Source: Clostridia bacterium (GTDB taxonomy: Bacteria; Bacillota; Clostridia; Oscillospirales; Acutalibacteraceae). From it: a DNA stretch of 64,000 bases. Shown here piece by piece: positions 24,307-33,144 of this stretch (position 1 is its first letter; each line of letters opens with the position of its first letter). The notes beneath the pieces are model-generated. The model was given only the letters and a program-made list of their open reading frames with translations. It searched no databases and was not told the origin of the DNA. The stretch covers positions 60,166-124,165 of the forward strand of contig JAGAKF010000051.1 of the NCBI GenBank assembly GCA_017625835.1. The letters run 5' to 3'. The translations under genes and the position numbers were made by a program.

Positions 24307-25791
24307 TTAAAACAAACCTTTGATTGCCTGCGGAAGAAGGACTGCGATATAGCTGTAAAGCATACCGATGATCTCAGTAACGATGTTTGAAATATAATCG
24401 TCGATGTTTGAAGCATTGTCTGTCGGAAGGTCTGTCGGCTCGAAGTCGATCTTCTGTGAAAGGTCCTTCTTGATTGCGTACTGGTCGATAAGAGAAATAT
24501 CCTGTGTCTCGTCGTCAACAAGATATGACTTGATGATAACCTTATCGCCGTCAACAACAGTTGTCATGAAGCAACCGCCCATGTCTCTTGTTGAAAGGTG
24601 GAAAGCGCAAGCTTCGCCGATCGGATCTATAGCATCCTCATTGATGCCGTATCTCTTTGTACCTGCTGTTGAGGGAAGGATATGAACAGTACCGTCAGGA
24701 TTGTTTGCAAAAGTGATTTCTTCACCCTTATAGTTTTCTGTTACATATGTAACGTTATCAACAACTTCATCGCCCTTAACGGGGTGTGAACGGTAGTAAA
24801 CGTGGTCGTGACCTGCATAAACAAGGTCGATGTCAAGCTCATCAAAGAGCTCAATAAGCACGTTTCTCATGATGATTGTGTCCGGCTTGTTGATGTTCTT
24901 ACCCTGTGAATAGAGCGCTCTGTGCATAACCACGAACTTCCAGTCTGCGTCAGAAGCTGTCATATCGTTAACAAGCCAGTTTCTCTGTGACTGTGTCATC
25001 GGATACATATCGTTTGTGTTAAGAACTGCAAAGTGAGCATTGCCGTAATCGTATGAATAATAAACACCGTTTACCCAGTTAACGTTTGAATCTGTGTCCT
25101 CGTTTGAAAGATTGAACATTGAGTTAAAAACGTTGATGTTGAGCTTATTTGTGATGTTACCGTCGTGGTTACCTGCAACAGGAGCTGAAGTTGTGTTCAT
25201 GTTTGAGAATTCAAAGTGTTTGAAATACCAATCCCACTCTTCGTTTGTATTGTCGTTAACATAGTCACCGAGTGTGATTGTAAACTCTGACTCAGGAAGT
25301 GTTTCAACTGCACCCTTGAGTGTTTCTGAAGCTTCCATAAAGTTTTCGTCGCTGCTTGCCTGAACGTCAGCAATTGTAATGAAAGAGAACTGATCGTCAC
25401 CGTCGTCTGTTACGAATGTACCTGCGTCGCTCCAGATATTCTCTGACTTGTCACCGACACGGTATGTGTATGCTGTGCCTGCCTCGAGGTCAGAAGCTGT
25501 TACCTTGTGGCAGAACTGATCGCGGTGAGTGTAGACGTTGTCTGATGAATATGTAACGGCATTTGCGAAAGTACCGTCGAAATCAGCAGTCTTTACGATC
25601 TGAACGTCTGCGTCTGTGTACTCTTCCGTGTACCAGCAGAAACCTCTTGATGTCTGAGAATCGCCGTTGAAAGTACAGCTTACTCTTTTGATTTCGATTG
25701 TGTCCTCAGCAGCTGTTGACATTGCTGTCATACCGAAAGCAAGTGTTACACAAAGAACAACTGCGAGAAGTTTTTTAGAAAACTTTTTCAT
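24307..25791 (-). CDS. Secreted purple-acid-phosphatase-like metallophosphoesterase
   Basis: 494 residues with a signal peptide (MKKFSKKLLAVVLCVTLAFG, cleavage near STAAED). A fibronectin III-like N-terminal domain (about 30-130, with TSRGFCWYTEE and GTAYTYRVGD) precedes a calcineurin-like phosphoesterase domain. Metal-site motifs in order are TIADVQ, LGDYVND, PVAGNHDG, VVMHRALYS and YAGHDHVYYR. These match purple acid phosphatases, so it likely removes phosphate from organic phosphates outside the cell. The last 25 residues (ISNIVTEIIGMLYSYIAVLL...) are hydrophobic and could hold it at the membrane. AAGGAGGATAC precedes the ATG. It is monocistronic with its own terminator. Confidence 0.85.
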   Translation of the reverse strand: MKKFSKKLLAVVLCVTLAFGMTAMSTAAEDTIEIKRVSCTFNGDSQTSRGFCWYTEEYTDADVQIVKTADFDGTFANAVTYSSDNVYTHRDQFCHKVTASDLEAGTAYTYRVGDKSENIWSDAGTFVTDDGDDQFSFITIADVQASSDENFMEASETLKGAVETLPESEFTITLGDYVNDNTNEEWDWYFKHFEFSNMNTTSAPVAGNHDGNITNKLNINVFNSMFNLSNEDTDSNVNWVNGVYYSYDYGNAHFAVLNTNDMYPMTQSQRNWLVNDMTASDADWKFVVMHRALYSQGKNINKPDTIIMRNVLIELFDELDIDLVYAGHDHVYYRSHPVKGDEVVDNVTYVTENYKGEEITFANNPDGTVHILPSTAGTKRYGINEDAIDPIGEACAFHLSTRDMGGCFMTTVVDGDKVIIKSYLVDDETQDISLIDQYAIKKDLSQKIDFEPTDLPTDNASNIDDYISNIVTEIIGMLYSYIAVLLPQAIKGLF

Positions 25792-25885
25792 TTAAGTATC
25801 CTCCTTGAAATAATTTACAGAAACATTATACACCATTTGTCAATGCACGTATAAGTCTAAAAACTTGTTTTTCTTTTGTGCAAAA

Positions 25886-26866
25886 TTACAAATCAGTTTC
25901 AATTCTGAACTTTCTGAACATTACATTTTTGCGATAGTGTGTATACGTAAGATAAACATATTCTCCGTCAGTTATCGCCGCGGGATAAGAAAACTCCGCA
26001 TCCGTGTCCTCGTCCTTCTCAACCTCAACCGCAGGAAGGAAGGTTTCACCGTTATCCTTTGTTACGGCATAGGATATGATGTTTCTGTCGCCCCAGTCAG
26101 CACAAGCAATGGGATTGTGGAAAACTGCTACGCTTGAATCGGGAAGTTTTACGCAGTCGATGCCGCTGTTATTGTTCGGAAGGTCTGCTTTTTCGGCAGG
26201 AGCCCAATGAACAAGATCCTCGGAGAAGCTTCGCATAACGTAGCCTTCCGTCGAGCGCAGGAGCGCATAGACCTTGCCGTCCGCCTCCCAGAGTGTAGGC
26301 TGGATGATACCCTTGCCGACAGCCTTTTTGTGGTCGAAGAAAATGATTTCGCCCTTCTGCCACGTTTTGCAGCCGTCGCGTGAAATGTCAATAAACGAGT
26401 CCCACTCTGTTTCCGTTTCAACCGATGCAGGAGCAACAACCGTTCCGTCGGAAAGGACAATTGCCTTGTTCTTGACGGGACCTCTGCCACCTGTTTCGTC
26501 GCCCGGGACAAGCTCGGTTGCCTCTGTCCAGGTTCTGCCGCCGTCCGTTGAAGTGCGCAGGAAGGTCTGCCATTTTGTAATCTCTTTTCCTGCCTTGAAG
26601 AAGAGGAAGATTGTTCCGTCCTTTTCAAGAAGTACGGGGTTCCAGCAGGGAATATCTTTTGTAAAAGACATCTGTTCGGGATCCGACCATTTTCCGTTTT
26701 CGTTAACGCAAAGATAAATTCTTACGTCATCGTCGCCCTCTTTTGTACCGGCAAAGAAAGCGCAGAGAAGCCTGTCCTCCACCTTGAGGATTGTTGACGC
26801 GTGGCACTGGCTGAAAAATTTATCCTGCTCAAAAACCAATGATTTTTCAATTTCAACTAATTTCAT
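25886..26866 (-). CDS. Sialidase-like beta-propeller protein (COG4692-type)
   Basis: 326 residues with no signal peptide. It has Asp-box-like repeats, STDGGRTWTE, SRDGCKTWQK and TKDNGETF, and the conserved stretches FFAGTKEGDDDVRIYL, CWNPVLLEKDGTIFLFF, GRGPVKNKAIVLSDGT and YPAAITDGEYVYLTYTHYR. These are features of the predicted-neuraminidase group COG4692. The real substrate is unknown, and cytoplasmic location argues against host sialoglycans. It lies 11 nt after rhaA in a two-gene operon, so a rhamnose-containing oligosaccharide is a reasonable guess. Confidence 0.75.
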   Translation of the reverse strand: MKLVEIEKSLVFEQDKFFSQCHASTILKVEDRLLCAFFAGTKEGDDDVRIYLCVNENGKWSDPEQMSFTKDIPCWNPVLLEKDGTIFLFFKAGKEITKWQTFLRTSTDGGRTWTEATELVPGDETGGRGPVKNKAIVLSDGTVVAPASVETETEWDSFIDISRDGCKTWQKGEIIFFDHKKAVGKGIIQPTLWEADGKVYALLRSTEGYVMRSFSEDLVHWAPAEKADLPNNNSGIDCVKLPDSSVAVFHNPIACADWGDRNIISYAVTKDNGETFLPAVEVEKDEDTDAEFSYPAAITDGEYVYLTYTHYRKNVMFRKFRIETDL

Positions 26867-26877
26867 AATTATACCTG

Positions 26878-28122
26878 TTATCTCTTTGAAAGCACTTCTG
26901 CTTCGTATTTTTCAATTTCTTCGAACCAGCTCTCGCCTACGGGAACACCGCAACGTGAGCAATATTCGTTCCATACATCGCCAAACGGATAAGTCTTAAG
27001 CTCTTCCTGAGTTGCCAGAATCTTTGTTGTGTTTGCGCTGTCCTGCAAAGCGGCAAGTGCAGCGTGCGGAGTAAGGAGAGCTGTAAGCATTGCCTTCTGC
27101 ACATTGCGAAGACCGATTACCCAGGCAGCAACGCGGTTGATCGAAGCGTCGAAATAGTCTGTTGCGATGAACACACGGTCAAGCGCATCGTGAGCAACGA
27201 TCTCTTTTGCGATTTCCTTTGTTTCGTCGTCAAAGATAACAACGTGGTCACTGTCCCAACGGACACCGCGTGTTACGTGAAGCGCAATCTTCTCGTTGAA
27301 AAGAAGGAGAGAAGAAATCTTGTCCGAAACAACCTCTGTCGGGTGGTAGTGACCGTTATCCATAAGCGGTGTTATACCTTTATAGTTAACGTAAGAAAGG
27401 CTGAACTCGGCTGAACCGACTGTATAGGACTCAAGACCGATGCCAAAAACCTTTGATTCGAGAGTTATGTAAACCTTTTCCTTGTCGTAATCGATTGAAA
27501 GAATCTCGTCAAGAGATTTCTTGAATCTTGCTCTGGGTGCAAAGCGGTCAGCAGGAATATCCTTGTATCCGTCAGGAATCCAGATATTCATAACGCAGGG
27601 AACGCCTGTTTCCTGTGCAAAATACTCTGCAATCTTAAGGCAAGCCTTACCGTGTCTTACCCAGAAAGCACGAACCTCTTCATCGGGTGAAGAAAGAGTA
27701 AGGTTGTCCTTTACCATCGGATGAGAGAAAAATGTAGGGTTAAAGTCAATACCCATATTTCTTTCTTTTGCGTAAGCAACCCATTTTGCAAAGTGCTTGG
27801 GTTCAATAGCATCTCTGTCTGCGAACTCACCGTTTTCAAAGATTGCGTAGCTTGCATGAAGATTAAGCTTCTTCTTACCCGGAATAAGTGAGCAGGCCTT
27901 GTCTATATCTGCCATAAGCTCGTCGGGTGTTGTTGCCTTACCGGGGTAGTTTCCCGTTGTCTGGATACCGCCCGAAAGAGCTTCCTTTGAGTCGAAACCG
28001 ACAACGTCGTCGCCCTGCCAGCAGTGCATTGAAATCGGCAATGCGGAAAGCTTTTCGATCGCTGCTTCGGTGTCAATACCGATTTTCGCATACATATCTT
28101 TTGCGTATTCGTAACGTGTCAT
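26878..28122 (-). CDS. rhaA: L-rhamnose isomerase
   Basis: 414 residues. It converts L-rhamnose to L-rhamnulose with Mn/Zn. Family segments: SMHCWQGDDVVGFDSKEALSG, LHASYAIFE, GIDFNPTFFSHPMVKDNLTLSS, CVMNIWIPDGYKDIPADRFAPR, and metal-site acids in MDNGHYHPTEVVSDK and RWDSDHVVIFDDE. ACGGAGGTTAATTT precedes the ATG. No rhaB or rhaD is adjacent, so the later steps must be encoded elsewhere. It is the first gene of a pair with the propeller protein. Confidence 0.95.
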   Translation of the reverse strand: MTRYEYAKDMYAKIGIDTEAAIEKLSALPISMHCWQGDDVVGFDSKEALSGGIQTTGNYPGKATTPDELMADIDKACSLIPGKKKLNLHASYAIFENGEFADRDAIEPKHFAKWVAYAKERNMGIDFNPTFFSHPMVKDNLTLSSPDEEVRAFWVRHGKACLKIAEYFAQETGVPCVMNIWIPDGYKDIPADRFAPRARFKKSLDEILSIDYDKEKVYITLESKVFGIGLESYTVGSAEFSLSYVNYKGITPLMDNGHYHPTEVVSDKISSLLLFNEKIALHVTRGVRWDSDHVVIFDDETKEIAKEIVAHDALDRVFIATDYFDASINRVAAWVIGLRNVQKAMLTALLTPHAALAALQDSANTTKILATQEELKTYPFGDVWNEYCSRCGVPVGESWFEEIEKYEAEVLSKR

Positions 28123-28156
28123 AAATTAACCTCCGTTCGGATTCATATACAGATTA

Positions 28157-28185
28157 ATATTAGCACAACTTGCCCGGAAAAACAA
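28157..28185 (-). promoter_or_regulatory. Promoter of rhaA
   Basis: Minus-strand TTGTTT (28180-28185), 17-nt spacer, TAATAT (28157-28162). Confidence 0.55.
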
Positions 28186-28197
28186 CAGCATATTGTC

Positions 28198-28226
28198 TTG
28201 ATTATGTTTAATTTTTGGTTTAGAAT
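28198..28226 (+). promoter_or_regulatory. Promoter of the peptidase E gene
   Basis: TTGATT (28198-28203), 17-nt spacer, TAGAAT (28221-28226), 29 bp before the start. It is divergent from and close to the rhaA promoter. Confidence 0.6.
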
Positions 28227-28255
28227 ATATCTGACAATACTTACGAGGTGATTCT

Positions 28256-28924
28256 ATGGGTACAATTATTGCCGTCGGCGGCGGACGCTACGAAGACGGC
28301 GAAATCAAAAATATACTTGAATATATCGCATCCTGTGCAAAAAAAGAAAATCCCGCGGTGCTTTTTCTTCCGACGGCAGGCTTCGACGACATTGACGGCG
28401 ACGAACACATAAGGGACATCTTCCTTGGCTGTGGCTGTTCATTTGACTATCTTTTCCTTACTGATAAGTCGCTCACGCCCGACGATATCCGCAACAAAAT
28501 CCTTTCCGCAGATGTTATCTACGTCGGTGGCGGTAACGTTGAATTTATGATGAACACATGGAACGAAACGGGAGCTTCCGACGTTCTTCGCGAAGCATAT
28601 GAAAAAGGAATCGTTATGTCGGGTTACAGCGCAGGTGCTGTCTGCTGGTTCACCGAAGGCTATGACGACTGCGGTCCCGACAGAAGCTTTATCTTCTGCG
28701 ACTGTCTTGACATTCTGCCGTACAGCGCCTGCCCCCATTTCGAAGGCAACGGATGGTACAACTTCAAGGATGAAATCAAAAACCGTCCGCTTTCAGGCAT
28801 AGGAATTGAGAACGGTGCGGCACTTATTTACAAGGACGGTACATTCAGCACAATGCACGGAAACGACGTCGGCTATGTGTGGTTTTTCGACAAAGATAAG
28901 GCTTTCGAAGGCAAAACGCTCTGA
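28256..28924 (+). CDS. Peptidase E (S51, alpha-aspartyl dipeptidase-like)
   Basis: 222 residues of the class I glutamine-amidotransferase-like fold. The N-terminus is GTIIAVGGGRYEDGE, then LFLPTAGFDD, DVIYVGGGNVEFMMNTW, and the nucleophile elbow MSGYSAGAVCWF with the predicted catalytic Ser. The LDILPYSACPHFEGNGWYNF segment and GIENGAALIYKDG are typical of the S51 family. It is a cytoplasmic enzyme that cleaves dipeptides with N-terminal Asp. GAGGTGATTCT is its ribosome site. It stands alone between two other transcription units. Confidence 0.88.
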   Translation: MGTIIAVGGGRYEDGEIKNILEYIASCAKKENPAVLFLPTAGFDDIDGDEHIRDIFLGCGCSFDYLFLTDKSLTPDDIRNKILSADVIYVGGGNVEFMMNTWNETGASDVLREAYEKGIVMSGYSAGAVCWFTEGYDDCGPDRSFIFCDCLDILPYSACPHFEGNGWYNFKDEIKNRPLSGIGIENGAALIYKDGTFSTMHGNDVGYVWFFDKDKAFEGKTL

Positions 28925-28930
28925 TTTTGT

Positions 28931-28959
28931 TTGACTTGATTTTGGTTTTATGATAAAAT
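28931..28959 (+). promoter_or_regulatory. Promoter of the second metallophosphoesterase gene
   Basis: TTGACT (28931-28936), 17-nt spacer, TAAAAT (28954-28959). Its -10 covers an upstream in-frame ATG at 28958, which rules that start out. Confidence 0.75.
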
Positions 28960-28996
28960 GTTTCCACATTTTTATACATTTCAGGAGGTATTCATT

Positions 28997-30187
28997 ATGA
29001 AAAAGATTCTTGCAGTACTTCTTGCTGTTATGATGGTGCTTTCACTTTCATCAGTTTCATTTGCAGCAGGAAACAGCAAAAACGGCAACCTTCAGTTCGG
29101 CGAAGACGGAAATTTCGAAATTATGATCGTTGCTGACCCTCAGGACGGTTTCCCCATTGAGGACGATTTCAAAAACGCTTTCAACCAGGCTCTCGACAAG
29201 GCTCAGCCTGACCTCGTAGTATTCCTCGGTGACATCGTTATGTCAGCAGAGACAGACGAAGAATACTGGGCAGGTTATGCTGATCTTCTCAATCCCCTCG
29301 TTGACAGAGACATCCCGTTCACACTCGTTTTCGGTAACCACGACGACCAGGATGCACACAAGGGCTCAACAAAGGACGAGAAGCTTGCAAAGTATATGGA
29401 ATTTGACAACTGCGTAGCTTACGACGCAGATCCTGCACTCCACGGTTCAGGTACACACAACCTTGAAATCCTTTCATCAGACGGCACAAAGACAGCTTAC
29501 AACCTCTGGATGATGGACAGTGGCGACTATATCGAAGGCGGTTATGACTGCGTTCGCGCTGACCAGCTCGAGTGGTACAAGGGCGTAAGCGAAGAGCTTG
29601 AAGCTGCAAACGGCGGCAAAGTTCCTTCTCTTATGTTCCAGCACATCGTTCCTGCAGAAGTTGCACAGCAGGTTATGTTCACAGTTAAGGGTGACCTTGG
29701 TGCACTCGGTTCAACAAACTTCTCAGACGGTACAGCTGCTACATACCTTCCTAACATCTGGGGCTTTGAAGAAGGCTGGATGTTTGAGCAGGCTTGTCCT
29801 TCACCTGACTGCGAGGGTCAGTGGGACGCAATCACAGAGCGCGGTGACGTTCAGGCTGTTTTCTTCGGCCATGACCACATCAACACATATGTTGCAAACA
29901 TCAACGGTATCGATGCTGTTAACGTTCCCGGCTCAACATACAATTCATATTATGATATGCTCGCTCAGGGCTTTATGGTAATCACACTTGACGAGAGCGA
30001 CCTTTCAACATATGAAAGAACAATGCTCTACACTTCAGACCTCGCTCTTGAAGAAGGTTCAAAGCTTCCCGAAGGTAACCACAACAAGGCTTACTATCAG
30101 TTCGCAAACATCTTCAGACCGGTTATGAACTTCATCGTTAAGGCTATGAGAGTTATCCTCTTCCCGTTCTTCTTCTGGGCTGCATAA
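28997..30187 (+). CDS. Secreted calcineurin-like metallophosphoesterase
   Basis: 396 residues from the ATG at 28997, set by CAGGAGG and a typical signal peptide (MKKILAVLLAVMMVLSLSS, cleavage near SFAAG). Phosphoesterase motifs in order: VADPQDG, LGDIVMS, VFGNHDDQDAHKG, MFQHIVP and FGHDHINTY. The group resembles the extracellular purple-acid-phosphatase/Icc-like enzymes that act on organic phosphate. The C-terminus (FRPVMNFIVKAMRVILFPFF) is strongly hydrophobic, as in the enzyme at 24307 and the protein at 44066. Substrate unknown. It is monocistronic. Confidence 0.83.
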   Translation: MKKILAVLLAVMMVLSLSSVSFAAGNSKNGNLQFGEDGNFEIMIVADPQDGFPIEDDFKNAFNQALDKAQPDLVVFLGDIVMSAETDEEYWAGYADLLNPLVDRDIPFTLVFGNHDDQDAHKGSTKDEKLAKYMEFDNCVAYDADPALHGSGTHNLEILSSDGTKTAYNLWMMDSGDYIEGGYDCVRADQLEWYKGVSEELEAANGGKVPSLMFQHIVPAEVAQQVMFTVKGDLGALGSTNFSDGTAATYLPNIWGFEEGWMFEQACPSPDCEGQWDAITERGDVQAVFFGHDHINTYVANINGIDAVNVPGSTYNSYYDMLAQGFMVITLDESDLSTYERTMLYTSDLALEEGSKLPEGNHNKAYYQFANIFRPVMNFIVKAMRVILFPFFFWAA

Positions 30188-30201
30188 GTTAAAATAACAT
30201 C

Positions 30202-30235
30202 AATCGCACAGGGCAAAATCCTGTGCGATTTTTTT
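30202..30235 (+). terminator. Terminator of the second metallophosphoesterase gene
   Basis: An 11-bp stem AATCGCACAGG (30202-30212) with 30220-30230, 7-nt loop, then T-run. Confidence 0.92.
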
Positions 30236-30266
30236 GTTGCTTGAATTAGTATTTACTCTTGGCTAC

Positions 30267-30303
30267 ATAAAAAAGGCTTGTACGCAAAATACGTACAAGC
30301 CTT
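30267..30303 (-). terminator. Terminator of the GH36 operon
   Basis: The minus-strand stem AAGGCTTGTACG (30292-30303) pairs with 30273-30284 around a 7-nt loop and is followed by U6 or more. Confidence 0.92.
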
Positions 30304-30307
30304 GATT

Positions 30308-32371
30308 TTATTTAGCTTTATAAAGCATAATTACTGCCTTCGGGGTATCATTGATTGTGATTTCCTTGCCCGATGTCATAAGCTCTTCGCCCGTCATTTC
30401 GTATGTTGTTTCGGGGTGATCGTAATCGTAAAGCACATAAGTTTTATCGGGATCGAGACCGTTGAGTCTGAGCAGGTATGTGTTCTCCTCAACGTTTTCA
30501 CGCTTGTAGATAAGTGCCGTTCCCTCGTCACCGTCGCCGTACTGCATTGCGTGGTACTTTGATGTGTCCAGTCCGCCGTAGGTAAGCGGATAGTAATTAT
30601 CAATCATATACGGTCTTACGTCGTAATACGAAAGCTGCTGAGAGCAGGAGATAATGTTTGTACGGTCGGCATACTCGTTATAAATATAAGCGCAGGTTCC
30701 GTTGTAGGGCACCCAGAACGAGATACCGTAGGTCTGTGCCTGAGTTGCCTGGAGAATGTCTTCCTTGGAATTGCCTTCAAGGTCCATACAGTTGTAGTCC
30801 GTTCTCCAGAGAGGAATTGCTCTTCGTGCCATTTCGATGTCGTTTCTCTTACCGCCCGAAGCGCAGTTGTCGATTCTAAGTCCGTCAACCTCTTCAAGCA
30901 ACGTATCAAAGAAGCGGTAAAGGTTTGTTACATAATGGTTTTCGGTAAATCCTGTTCTGCCGTCTTCCCACTCCTTGTCAGCCTGCTGCCAACGCGGAAG
31001 CGGAGTAAAGTTGCTGTCAAATCGAAGACAGTTGACGCCGTTGTAGCGAAGAGATTCAATCATATAATCTGTGATGAACTGTAAGCACTCTTCGTTTGCG
31101 AAGTTAACAACATTTGCCTCATCATTATCGGGGTTTACCATAAGCCACTCGTCGTGCTGTATGCATGCGTTGTAGATTTCGGTATCCTTACAGCAGCGCT
31201 CAAGCTCATACCAGAGGAGAAGTCCCATTCCGCGCTCGTTAAGACGTTTTGAAATCTCACCGAGTCCGTCCGGGAATCTTTCGGGGTCAGCGTACCAGTT
31301 ACCAACACTGTCGCCCCAGTGGTTTCTGATCGGATACCAGCCTGCATCTACCCACGCGTAGTCGAGTGAGTTTGCCCAGTCTTCGGGGATGTTTGCAATA
31401 TTCTGAAAAACCTGTTCCTCTTTTACTCCCGGCACTTCAACGCCGACACCTGTTGTTGTAACCTGCTTTGTGCCTTCGGGGTGAATACAGTCTTTCATAA
31501 GAGTACGGAAAGAGTTGAAGCCCTTAAGTGCATTGTCTGTTTCGTAGAATGTAACGTTGACAAGCGGTGAACGAAGGCTCTCGCCTGGTTCAAGGTAACC
31601 CTTAAGGTTTTCCTGCTTGACCTTGATTTTTACTCCGTCAAGCTTCTGAGAAAGTGAAGTATACCACTGACCGCTCCAGCCGACAGCGAGCACTGCACCG
31701 CCGTCCTTGCCGAGCAGGTTGAAATAAGGCATAAACGATTCTGTTCTTCCGCCGTTTGCAGTAAATTTCATCGGGAGAAGAGTAATGTACGTCTTAATAA
31801 GTTCAAAGTCGTCAGCTTCGGTGAAAGAGCCTTTACTGAAATAAGCCTCAGCTTTTCTGCCCGTAGGAAGAACGCAGTCGGCAGCATAGAAATCTGAAAC
31901 TGTGGGTGAATTTTCATCACCTTCGTTCTTGATGTAAACTGTCCAGTCGCAGGAAGCCGTTGATTCGTAAATTGTTGCTTCGACAGTTGCAACGATATCG
32001 CTCTTTTCGTGCGTAAGCGTTACGTAAGTCGTCTTGCCGCCGCGGTAAACCGCACCGACTTCGCTTTCTTCGCCGATTTCAAAATTCCAGTCGTCGGTAT
32101 TGTTCTGCAACTGATGAATACCCACCCTGAAGTTATAGGCAGGGTTAGTTTCCGTAAGGATGTTTTCCTCGTACCAGGCGCGGCACTTGTCCTTTTCCGC
32201 CTGAGTAACTTTGATTTCTTCGTCCGTTATCGTATCGAAAGAAAAATCTGCCGTTCCGCTCATTTCGTAAGCAGCACGGTCAACCCAGAGCTTGAAGTTC
32301 GAATCCGGAACCGCAAATGCGGAAACAACGAACAAAAGCGCCTGAATTAAAGCAATGATTGGTTTAAACAT
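30308..32371 (-). CDS. Secreted GH36-type alpha-galactosidase
   Basis: 687 residues from the ATG at 32371 (MFKPIIALIQALLFVVSAFA, a signal peptide), chosen because AAAGGTGG stands before it; the longer frame from 32410 has no such site. An N-terminal beta-sandwich (to about residue 310) is followed by a barrel with YAWVDAGWYPIRNHWGDSVG, LLLWYELERCC, NCLRFDSNFTPLP with the predicted nucleophile Asp, and DNCASGGKRNDIEM with the predicted acid/base Asp. It should act outside the cell on galactosides, in contrast to the cytoplasmic enzyme at 6955. It ends a five-gene minus-strand run that begins with an ADP-ribosylglycohydrolase. Confidence 0.83.
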   Translation of the reverse strand: MFKPIIALIQALLFVVSAFAVPDSNFKLWVDRAAYEMSGTADFSFDTITDEEIKVTQAEKDKCRAWYEENILTETNPAYNFRVGIHQLQNNTDDWNFEIGEESEVGAVYRGGKTTYVTLTHEKSDIVATVEATIYESTASCDWTVYIKNEGDENSPTVSDFYAADCVLPTGRKAEAYFSKGSFTEADDFELIKTYITLLPMKFTANGGRTESFMPYFNLLGKDGGAVLAVGWSGQWYTSLSQKLDGVKIKVKQENLKGYLEPGESLRSPLVNVTFYETDNALKGFNSFRTLMKDCIHPEGTKQVTTTGVGVEVPGVKEEQVFQNIANIPEDWANSLDYAWVDAGWYPIRNHWGDSVGNWYADPERFPDGLGEISKRLNERGMGLLLWYELERCCKDTEIYNACIQHDEWLMVNPDNDEANVVNFANEECLQFITDYMIESLRYNGVNCLRFDSNFTPLPRWQQADKEWEDGRTGFTENHYVTNLYRFFDTLLEEVDGLRIDNCASGGKRNDIEMARRAIPLWRTDYNCMDLEGNSKEDILQATQAQTYGISFWVPYNGTCAYIYNEYADRTNIISCSQQLSYYDVRPYMIDNYYPLTYGGLDTSKYHAMQYGDGDEGTALIYKRENVEENTYLLRLNGLDPDKTYVLYDYDHPETTYEMTGEELMTSGKEITINDTPKAVIMLYKAK

Positions 32372-32390
32372 AAAAATCCACCTTTCCCGT

Positions 32391-33134
32391 TTACGCCAAC
32401 TCTTTTTCAATCAGCTCCGCTACACCGGGTGTAATGAAATCTGCGAGTTCTTTGATTGAATCGACTGCGTTTTCCATCGCATAAGAACGGAATTCCGCAA
32501 TCATATGTGTGTCGTTGATATTATCTCCGACAGCGATGATATCATTATAGCCCACCGAAAGCATTTCAGCAAGCCTATACAAACCTTCGGCTTTGTTTGT
32601 ATCTTTTCTTACGATATCAAGGCATTCTCCGTTCTGCAACGGATTGAGTTTATCGCCAAAAACCTCGTTGACCGATGCCGTCACCCTTGCCGAATCCTCA
32701 AAGGTCGGAAGCTGAGTGTTGATCTGCGAAAAGTACGGGATTTCGGGCATATTTTCAAGGGTATATTCGCCCTCTTTGGTGCAGTTTTTTTCATCGGCAA
32801 AAATCCTGCAGTAAAACGAAGTCTGCACGTGCGCCCATTCGCAACCGTTTTCGAAAAGGTGCTTTACCAAAGGATAAGCAACGCTCGCGTCACATCGTGC
32901 GCAGAAAACTTCCTTTCCGTCAGGGGTGAGGATTACTGCACCGTTGTTCGCAATAAGATAGTCACAGCCGAACTTCTTTTCTTCGTAAAGCTCAAGCACA
33001 CCGTCGGGGCCTCTGCCGCTGACAAGGGCAAAAACATTGCCTGCTTTTCGCCATTTTTCGATTGCCGCAAGCTTTTTGTCATCTATTCCGCCGTGATTAA
33101 GCGTTCCGTCGTAATCACTGCCGATTATTTTCAT
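32391..33134 (-). CDS. HAD-superfamily phosphatase, Cof type
   Basis: 247 residues from the ATG at 33134, set by GAGGTGG; the frame extends upstream without a start signal. HAD motif I is IGSDYDGTLNHGG (DxDGT), motif II ALVSGRGPDG, and motif IV AVGDNINDTHMIAEF. The cap domain between them is the Cof/IIB type. It probably dephosphorylates a sugar phosphate or flavin/pyridoxal phosphate in the cytoplasm. It is 10 nt after the TetM-like gene and 19 nt before the secreted GH36 gene, so it is almost surely cotranscribed with both. Confidence 0.85.
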   Translation of the reverse strand: MKIIGSDYDGTLNHGGIDDKKLAAIEKWRKAGNVFALVSGRGPDGVLELYEEKKFGCDYLIANNGAVILTPDGKEVFCARCDASVAYPLVKHLFENGCEWAHVQTSFYCRIFADEKNCTKEGEYTLENMPEIPYFSQINTQLPTFEDSARVTASVNEVFGDKLNPLQNGECLDIVRKDTNKAEGLYRLAEMLSVGYNDIIAVGDNINDTHMIAEFRSYAMENAVDSIKELADFITPGVAELIEKELA

Positions 33135-33144
33135 TTCAACCACC

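Noticed and set aside
25792-25885. TTGACA/TATAAT pair upstream of the metallophosphoesterase at 24307
   Set aside because: Both hexamers are present on the minus strand, but only 7 nt apart, so they cannot form one promoter.
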